Assembly (NCBI GenBank): GCA_947630665.1
Contig: CANRID010000015.1
Coordinates: forward strand, 1 to 51,336
DNA: 51,336 nucleotides
Direction of reading: 5' to 3'
DNA from: an uncultured Bacteroidales bacterium
GTDB lineage: Bacteria; Bacteroidota; Bacteroidia; Bacteroidales; UBA932
Below the pieces are notes generated by a model. That model was not told the origin of the DNA, searched no databases, and saw only the letters and a list, made by a program, of their open reading frames with translations. The translations under genes were made by a program, and so were the position numbers. Positions 46,601-51,336 of this stretch are shown one piece after another. Numbering within the stretch: position 1 is the stretch's first letter; each line of letters opens with the position of its first letter.

Positions 46601-46809
46601 CCATCATCGTAGTGGAACACAATACGGATATCATCCGGGCGGCGGACTGGGTCATCGATATGGGTCCCGACGGAGGAGAGGAAGGAGGGCGCGTGGTTTT
46701 TACCGGAACTCCCGAGGATCTGGCCCGGCAAAAGGATAACCATACCGGCAGGGCGCTGGCTCGCCAATCGCCGGGCAACATTACAAAAACCGTTGAGAAT
46801 CAGAATTGA
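43672..46809 (+). CDS. uvrA: UvrABC excision repair ATPase subunit A
   Basis: UvrA is the damage-sensing dimeric ABC ATPase of nucleotide excision repair. The 1045-residue protein has two Walker A motifs (GISGSGKSS and GVSGSGKSS), two LSGGESQR signatures, and zinc-binding Cys sets (CPACGGYG with [17 protein letters not shown] with CEECGGKRF). It is about 100 residues longer than most UvrA, through a charged N-terminal extension and an insertion at about 275-305. The ATG at 43696, preceded by GGAAAGGAAAAGGAT, is an equally good start and would remove eight residues. Confidence 0.97.
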   Translation: MKTGKEKDMDEKNIGEERQKDRATGAGKGRKTKQAGEYISIEGAKVNNLKNISLKIPRNKIVVISGISGSGKSSLAFETLFAEGQRRFAESLSSFARQFLGRMSKPAVDKIEGIPPAIAIEQKVNTRNPRSTVGTNTEIYDYLRLLYAKIGRTISPVSGTEVKRETVADVTEYVREFIGKIKYGKEQAEGIVYILSPFGWEEGQNRVEKLLNLKESGYSRVYVAPARPAKEPEKEEVSGKTVGEVVRIDRILQEIEKYGDREVFLLIDRLTASQEDETAGLSDGRRETNDAKAENPTGAMTEEELARLQDSVQTAFDQGKGHLTVGTLVRVPTGTKDTAGREEVFMRDFSNVFEADGMVFEEPTELMFSYNNPLGACPACGGYGNTIGIDEDLVIPNGSLSVYEGAVACWRGETMGYYLKELIYNAAKFDFPIHRPYAELTKEQKKLLWDGNRYFTGINRFFEMVESMKYKIQYKYLLSRYSGKTVCKVCEGSRLRKETNYVKIGGKTITELMDMSITRLREFFQHLELRDYERKIAARAIKEIRDRLDYIEAVGLGYLTLNRRANTLSGGESQRINLVSSLGNSLVGSLYILDEPSIGLHPRDTQRLISVIKNLRDLGNTVIIVEHDEEIIRSADELIDIGPYAGVHGGEIVFQGKIGEGKPGTGSLTIDYLSGYRKIASPGKKRTWKYAIELAGCMEHNLKNITVRFPLGVLTAVTGVSGSGKSSLVGDILYPALGRHFNQFSGKAGAFKELRGDLSRITSVEFVDQNPIGKSSRSNPVTYLKIYDDIRKIFSEQPYAKLNGYGHSHFSFNIDGGRCPQCLGDGFITIPMQFMADVQMVCEECGGKRFKPDILEVKYQGKNINDILNMSVEEAIAFFGSQKEAAAKRVAQKLKVLDDVGLSYVQLGQNSSSLSGGESQRIKLAQFLSKDGGGKSGGAVRDESILFIFDEPTTGLHFYDIQKLLNAFNALIDRGHSIIVVEHNTDIIRAADWVIDMGPDGGEEGGRVVFTGTPEDLARQKDNHTGRALARQSPGNITKTVENQN

Positions 46810-46839
46810 AAATCAGTTTAAAAATCAGATTTAAAAGAT

Positions 46840-47607
46840 ATGGACAGGACTAAATTCACATCGTATTTCAGAAAGACGAAGCAGGTATCGCGGATAGGGA
46901 CGACTTTGTGTCTGTCAGCCGCTTTCTTATTGATTTCCACACTATCTTCCGGACAGGACCGGGACGGTCTGAACCGGTATAAAAAGGAAAATGCAGCCTT
47001 GCTCCAGGCCGCAGGTCAGGAGCAGAACCGGACTGTCGGGAAAAAGGGGAAAGCAAACGGCCACCGTCCGCAGCGCGTGGTGTTCATGGGAAATTCCATT
47101 ACTGAAAACTGGGTAAAATTCCGGCCGGAATATTTTACGGACAAAGGGTATATCGGTCGCGGAATCAGCGGACAAACCACTCCCCAAATGCTGGTGCGGT
47201 TCCGGCAGGACGTGGTGAATATCAAAGCGGACGTAGTGGTGATTCTGGCCGGCACCAATGATATAGCAGGAAATACGGGACCGGCAACGCCTGCCATGGT
47301 TTTAGACAACATCGCCTCCATGTGCGATATCGCAAAAGCCAACCGGATCCGGGTAATTCTGTGTTCGGTATTGCCGGCCCGGCAATATCCGTGGAACAAA
47401 ACGGCCCGGCCGGATATACTCATCCCGCAATTGAACGATCTGATCCGCGAATACGCCCGGGAAAACGGGATTCCGTATGTGGATTTCTTTTCCGCTCTCA
47501 CCGATGGGGAAAACGGCCTTCCCGCACAGTTTTCGAAAGACGGCGTACATCCGGGCGTGCAGGGATATGAAATCATGGAAAACCTATTGGAAAAATATTT
47601 GAAATAA
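46840..47607 (+). CDS. Secreted SGNH/GDSL-family hydrolase
   Basis: The 255-residue protein has a signal-type segment (TTLCLSAAFLLISTLSSGQ) after a basic start. The SGNH blocks are VVFMGNSITENW (nucleophile Ser), GRGISGQTT (Gly), ILAGTNDIAG (Asn) and DGVHPGVQGYEIM (catalytic Asp and His). It is an esterase or acylhydrolase, perhaps a carbohydrate deacetylase, acting outside the cytoplasm. Confidence 0.9.
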   Translation: MDRTKFTSYFRKTKQVSRIGTTLCLSAAFLLISTLSSGQDRDGLNRYKKENAALLQAAGQEQNRTVGKKGKANGHRPQRVVFMGNSITENWVKFRPEYFTDKGYIGRGISGQTTPQMLVRFRQDVVNIKADVVVILAGTNDIAGNTGPATPAMVLDNIASMCDIAKANRIRVILCSVLPARQYPWNKTARPDILIPQLNDLIREYARENGIPYVDFFSALTDGENGLPAQFSKDGVHPGVQGYEIMENLLEKYLK

Positions 47608-47620
47608 TCCTTTCGGAAAA

Positions 47621-48436
47621 ATGAATATCGACATGAAAAAATTTATCATTCCGCTCTTGCTTATTTGCGGACTAAATACCGCCGCCTCCGCACAACTGAA
47701 ATTGGGAGACAAGAACATCGACATATCCAGACTCATAAACGCAGCCGGATACGCCGCCAAAGCCATCGCCCTCTCCGATGCGGATATCGTAAAAATGTGT
47801 CAGGAACATATAGAATGGATGGATGCCCAGAATCCTCTTGCAAAACCCGATTCGGAATACGCCAAACGCCTGGAAAAACTGACCGGCCATATTCAGGAGA
47901 TAGAAGGCGTGAAGGTCAATTTCGGCGTATATGAAGTCGAAGACGTGAATGCCTTCGCCTCAGGAGACGGCAGCATCCGGGTATATGCGGGTCTGATGGA
48001 CATAATGACCGATGACGAGATAATGGCGGTTATCGGTCATGAAATGGGGCATGTCGTTCACACCGATACCAAAGACGCCATGAAAAACGCCTATCTGCTC
48101 TCCGCGGCAAAAAGTGCAGCCGGAGCCCTAAACGGCTCTGCCATGGCCCGGCTCACCGACTCCCAATTGGGGGCCATCGCCCAGGCGCTTGCCAGCGCCC
48201 GGTTTTCCCAGAAACAGGAAACGGAAGCGGACGATTTCGCTTTCGAGTTCTGCGTTAAAAACGATATCGATCCGTATGCCATGTCCAACGCGCTGAACAA
48301 ATTGGTGGAAATGTACGAAGCGGGCGGAGAAAAGACTTCCCTCATCCAGCAAATGTTTTCTACGCATCCCGACAGTGCAAAACGCGCTGCCCGAATGAAG
48401 GAAAAGGCGGATCAATACACCGGCAACGGCAAATGA
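47621..48436 (+). CDS. M48-family zinc metalloprotease
   Basis: The 271-residue protein has a signal peptide (KKFIIPLLLICGLNTAASA). Its zinc motif is VIGHEMGHVVH, and the third ligand lies in QETEADDFAFEF. It lacks membrane helices, so it resembles the periplasmic BepA/LoiP-type M48 proteases that police outer-membrane proteins; this role is inferred. The in-frame ATG at 47633 is an alternative start. It follows the SGNH gene by 13 bp. Confidence 0.9.
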   Translation: MNIDMKKFIIPLLLICGLNTAASAQLKLGDKNIDISRLINAAGYAAKAIALSDADIVKMCQEHIEWMDAQNPLAKPDSEYAKRLEKLTGHIQEIEGVKVNFGVYEVEDVNAFASGDGSIRVYAGLMDIMTDDEIMAVIGHEMGHVVHTDTKDAMKNAYLLSAAKSAAGALNGSAMARLTDSQLGAIAQALASARFSQKQETEADDFAFEFCVKNDIDPYAMSNALNKLVEMYEAGGEKTSLIQQMFSTHPDSAKRAARMKEKADQYTGNGK

Positions 48437-48439
48437 CCG

Positions 48440-49495
48440 TTATTTTTCCTTGTCTAACTTCATGTCGCCGGGCCGGACCCATCCCAAGCGTACCATAACC
48501 AAATGAATGGCATAGGAAATAATGGCCGGGGCCACGAAATACAGTCCCGCGATTTTTATCAGCAAAGCTGTCTTGTCGGGAACCGTAAGCGCCGTAACGG
48601 CGGAATCCCTGAAATAAGTAACGGCGGTCGTTCCCATCATGGTAGCATACGCTCCGAGCGGTCCCACCAGCCCGGCGGTTCCCATTCCCGCACCCAGCGC
48701 ATTGTTTTCCATTCCTAACCACATAGTAGATACCGGTCCCAAAATAGCGGCCGTCAGTGTAGGAGCCAGCCAGATCACCGGCTTGCGCGCGATATTTCCT
48801 ATCTGGAGCATGGAAGTGCCAAGCCCCTGCGAGAGCAACCCTCCTATTCCGTTATCTTTATAGCTGATAACCGCAAATCCTATCATCTGGGCGCAGCATC
48901 CGGCCGTAGCCGCCCCGGCAGCCAGTCCATCGATATTCAGCATAATACACAAGGCCGCCGAGCTGATCGGAAGAGTAAGCGCACACCCTACCAACACTGC
49001 CACGCAAATACCCATGAAAAAAGGACTGAGCATGGTAGCATGGTTTATCAAACCGCCCAGATACAACATAAAGGCATTGATGGCCGGACAAAACAACTTG
49101 GCGAACAGACCTCCCGTTACGATCGTAACCAAAGGCGTTACAATAATGTCTACCGGAGTCCTTTTGGATACTATACCTCCCAGCTCCGCACCCACGAGAA
49201 CCGACAGATAAGAACCCACCGGCCCTCCGAAACCGTACCCCAAAGCGCCCACGATAGCGGAAGATATCGTTATCAGCGGGGCGCATTTCATGCCGCAGGC
49301 AATAGCCAGGCCGATGGCGCATCCTACTACAGGAGAACTCGGAGAAAGAATCTCCGCAATAAAATTCAGGAAGGAAAGAATCTCTATTTTAGCCAGTTGC
49401 CCGACAATAAGTCCCAATATCAGGGAACAGAAAAGCCCTAAAGCCATATAGCTCAGGGCATCTATCACATATTTCCTAAAAAGTTTTCTAAGCAT
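48440..49495 (-). CDS. PTS EIIC-like membrane permease
   Basis: The 351-residue protein is very hydrophobic, with about ten helices, and matches the PTS_EIIC_2-type family (PVVGCAIGLAIACGMKCAPLI, LGAELGGIVSKRTPVDIIVTPL). No EIIA, EIIB, HPr or EI gene is in the window. The family is found alone in many Bacteroidota, so phosphotransfer-coupled transport is doubtful. It lies 18 bp downstream of prfA and is probably co-transcribed with it. Confidence 0.83.
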   Translation of the reverse strand: MLRKLFRKYVIDALSYMALGLFCSLILGLIVGQLAKIEILSFLNFIAEILSPSSPVVGCAIGLAIACGMKCAPLITISSAIVGALGYGFGGPVGSYLSVLVGAELGGIVSKRTPVDIIVTPLVTIVTGGLFAKLFCPAINAFMLYLGGLINHATMLSPFFMGICVAVLVGCALTLPISSAALCIMLNIDGLAAGAATAGCCAQMIGFAVISYKDNGIGGLLSQGLGTSMLQIGNIARKPVIWLAPTLTAAILGPVSTMWLGMENNALGAGMGTAGLVGPLGAYATMMGTTAVTYFRDSAVTALTVPDKTALLIKIAGLYFVAPAIISYAIHLVMVRLGWVRPGDMKLDKEK

Positions 49496-49513
49496 GACTT
49501 TCCAGATATCGTT

Positions 49514-50599
49514 TCACTCCTGCGCCTCTTTCAGCCGTTCCGCATTCTCGGCAATCTGCAGCTGGTCGATCACCTCCTGAATCGCCCCGTCCATAAACAC
49601 CGGCAAATTATACATCGTATAATTAATCCGGTGGTCGGTAACGCGGCTCTGAGGATAATTGTAAGTACGGATCTTGGCGGAACGGTCCCCGGTGGAAACC
49701 ATCGTTTTCCTTTTGGCCGAAATCTCGTTCAGATATTTCTCGTACTCCATATTATACAAACGGGTCCTCAACTCCTGTAATGCCTTATCGTAATTCTTCA
49801 ACTGGCTTTTCTCATCCTGGCATTGGACTACGATTCCCGACGGGATATGCGTCAGACGTATGGCCGAATAAGTCGTATTCACCGACTGTCCGCCCGGTCC
49901 GGAAGAACAAAACGTATCCTTGCGGATATCCTTTTCATTCAGCTCGATATCGAACTCATCCGCCTCCGGCAACACCGCTACCGAAGCCGCCGACGTATGC
50001 ACGCGCCCCTGTGTTTCCGTCTGCGGGACACGCTGCACGCGATGCACCCCGCTCTCATACTTGAGAATCCCGTATACCCCTTCTCCGGAAACTTTGAAAA
50101 TAATCTCCTTAAATCCTCCGGACGTACCTTCGGACTGGCTGGTAACCTCCATCTTCCACCCTTTCCGCTCTATGAACTTCACATACATCCTGAATAAATC
50201 CCCGGCAAAAATAGAAGCCTCGTCACCGCCGGCGCCTCCGCGGATCTCCACGATGGCATTCTTCGCATCTTGCGGATCGGCCGGAATCAACAGCAGCTTG
50301 ATTTCCTCCTCCATTTGCGGAAGCACAGCTTCTATGCTCGAGATTTCCTCCTTGGCCATCTCCCTCAGTTCCTCGTCCTTCTCGTTCTGCAAAATATCCT
50401 TAGCCGCTTCCAGATCCTCCGTCAGCTTCCGGAATTTGTCTCCGGCCTTAACGATCGGAGCCAGTTCCTTATATTCCTTATTCAACTGCACATATTTTTT
50501 CATATCGCTCATAACCGCAGGATCCGCGATCTGTTGCGAAAGATTTTCAAATTTCTCATGTAGTCCCGACAGCTTGGACAATAAATTATTTTCGCTCAT
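49514..50599 (-). CDS. prfA: Peptide chain release factor 1
   Basis: RF1 ends translation at UAA and UAG. The 361-residue protein has the codon-reading tripeptide region [15 protein letters not shown] (a P-x-T motif, as expected for RF1) and the GGQ loop [18 protein letters not shown] that triggers peptide release. Length is normal. A -7 element lies upstream at 50634-50641. Confidence 0.97.
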   Translation of the reverse strand: MSENNLLSKLSGLHEKFENLSQQIADPAVMSDMKKYVQLNKEYKELAPIVKAGDKFRKLTEDLEAAKDILQNEKDEELREMAKEEISSIEAVLPQMEEEIKLLLIPADPQDAKNAIVEIRGGAGGDEASIFAGDLFRMYVKFIERKGWKMEVTSQSEGTSGGFKEIIFKVSGEGVYGILKYESGVHRVQRVPQTETQGRVHTSAASVAVLPEADEFDIELNEKDIRKDTFCSSGPGGQSVNTTYSAIRLTHIPSGIVVQCQDEKSQLKNYDKALQELRTRLYNMEYEKYLNEISAKRKTMVSTGDRSAKIRTYNYPQSRVTDHRINYTMYNLPVFMDGAIQEVIDQLQIAENAERLKEAQE

Positions 50600-50633
50600 A
50601 TACTTTTATAAACCCGCTATAAATCGTAATTTG

Positions 50634-50641
50634 CAAAAATA
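50634..50641 (-). promoter_or_regulatory. -7 promoter element for prfA
   Basis: On the minus strand the sequence is TATTTTTG, a TAnnTTTG match, 35 bp before the prfA ATG. Confidence 0.55.
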
Positions 50642-50815
50642 TGAAAAAACCCTGGAATAATCGAAAACAAATGAATACGATTAAGGCTCATTTCGATTCT
50701 CTGATCTTCCGTATCCCACAAGGAAATATGCTTGGTTGCATCCAGGAAGGATGTCATTAATTATTTCCGAATGGTAATTTTTTCGTAACTTGCACCCGTA
50801 AAAGGAAATAAAGCC

Positions 50816-51046
50816 ATGGAAACCACCTATCCGGTGCGCGACAAAATAGAATACATCATCGCATTCATCAGCGAATTCGGCCAGCGATTCGGCCTCACCG
50901 ACTCGCAGGCCTATCGTTACCTGAAGACCTACGGAGCCATCACCAACATTGACAAGCACTACGGCGCCCTGCATACGCAGGACTTCCGGGGCAATGTGGA
51001 GGATGTGGCAACCTACTGTAGAAGAATGGGAGGCCAGCTGATATGA
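50816..51046 (+). CDS. DUF3791-family small protein
   Basis: The 76-residue protein matches DUF3791 (DKIEYIIAFISEFGQRFGLT, YLKTYGAITNIDKHYGALHT, VEDVATYCRRMGG). Such proteins usually occur next to a DUF3990 protein and are thought to be parts of toxin-antitoxin-like pairs. Here an ATG overlaps the stop codon (ATGA at 51043-51046), but its frame ends after nine codons (MKLRLFIFF), so the partner appears lost. A weak promoter-like TAACTTGC lies at about 50787. Confidence 0.8.
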   Translation: METTYPVRDKIEYIIAFISEFGQRFGLTDSQAYRYLKTYGAITNIDKHYGALHTQDFRGNVEDVATYCRRMGGQLI

Positions 51047-51058
51047 AACTAAGACTAT

Positions 51059-51244
51059 TTATTTTCTTTTGAATATAGATTTCACACCCAATATCAGTCC
51101 CGACAGACAGACTATCGCACAGCCTCCGCAAAGCACCCATATAGCAAGGGTCCAGAGAACGGATTTTGAGAGCAGCCATGGGAAATTGAAATAGTGGAGT
51201 CCGCTGAAAAGCCACTTGTCCGCCTTCTTATTTTCCTGTTTTCG
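51059..51244 (-). pseudogene. C-terminal fragment of a PepSY-associated membrane protein
   Basis: The minus-strand frame reads ADKWLFSGLHYFNFPWLL, then WTLAIWVLCGGCAIVCLSG and LGVKSIFKRK, which resembles the final periplasmic segment and last membrane helix of PepSY-TM proteins. The frame has no start codon and is closed upstream by a TGA at 51245-51247, beyond which no family text continues. The rest of the gene has been lost or separated. Confidence 0.5.
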
Positions 51245-51264
51245 TCATTTTTAAAGGTTAAAAA

Positions 51265-51291
51265 CTTAACTACTGATTATCAGCGGTTAAG
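51265..51291. repeat. Inverted repeat near the truncated PepSY fragment
   Basis: CTTAAC, then CTGATTATCAG, then GTTAAG form nested arms of a 27-bp imperfect palindrome. It lies about 20 bp past the break in the PepSY frame and could mark an element end or a regulatory site. Confidence 0.4.
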
Positions 51292-51336
51292 ACTTTTGGG
51301 GTTTGGTAATTTGGGTAACGCGGCGTAATTTTATAC

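Larger units (their letters stand above)
51047..51336. other. Junction region at the window end
   Basis: It holds the truncated partner frame of DUF3791, a minus-strand PepSY-type tail at 51059-51244, and an inverted repeat at 51265-51291. The last 45 bases show nothing I can assign. Confidence 0.5.

Overview
The window looks like a chromosome segment of a Bacteroidota species, most likely order Bacteroidales; I cannot name the genus. The evidence is a SusC/SusD pair, Porin_10 and DUF4293 proteins, an M56/BlaR1 sensor with TonB-plug-like repeats, weak Shine-Dalgarno signals, and repeated promoters of the Bacteroidota type (TTTG, about 19 nt, then TAnnTTTG). The tRNA-Gly promoter at 30863-30893 and the TPR-gene promoter at 34521-34551 match that consensus exactly.

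Layout. 1-4600 is mostly housekeeping: a TfoX-N protein, a probable acetyltransferase remnant, a pseudouridine synthase, panB, and dnaK with its own terminator. 4600-13350 reads as an accessory island: a zeta-type toxin-antitoxin pair, a DUF1016/YhcG nuclease-fold protein, a BlaI/M56 sensor pair with in-frame tandem repeats, a DUF4143 AAA ATPase lying between two near-identical palindromes, an AT-rich S41 peptidase, and tag. 13748-18428 is a susC-susD unit with no enzyme or regulator beside it. 18441-25987 holds metabolic salvage genes: a MurU-like nucleotidyltransferase plus an AmgK-like kinase fused to a RapZ C-terminal domain; pncB and pncA for NAD salvage; and a ROK kinase, MFS transporter and SIS protein. 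26075-39398 is rich in envelope genes: porin, lytic transglycosylase, LolC/E-type permease, tRNA-Gly, nucleoside phosphorylase, DUF4293, TPR protein, monofunctional transglycosylase, M28 peptidase, enolase and an AMIN/Amidase_3 amidase. 39480-46809 is a tight uvrB-RSH-uvrA cluster. 46840-51336 has an SGNH hydrolase, M48 protease, PTS EIIC-like permease, prfA, a DUF3791 protein and a truncated PepSY-type tail.

How the genes fit together. Peptidoglycan turnover is a theme: an SLT lytic transglycosylase, an amidase and MtgA act on the wall, while the MurU/AmgK-RapZ pair would recycle its amino sugars. The ROK-MFS-SIS operon probably handles a sugar or amino sugar. DNA repair (uvrA, uvrB) is interleaved with a (p)ppGpp synthetase whose hydrolase motif looks degenerate.

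The most notable structures are the palindrome-bounded ATPase (9913-11277), the two repeat arrays in the M56 sensor (8917-9644), the AmgK-RapZ-C fusion (19299-20717), the perfectly palindromic back-to-back promoter (35401-35416), the 78-bp tandem duplication at the mtgA 3' end (34530-34693), and a DUF3791 gene whose partner appears lost at a junction (51043-51244). I saw no CRISPR array, rRNA, complete insertion sequence or clearly new multi-gene system.
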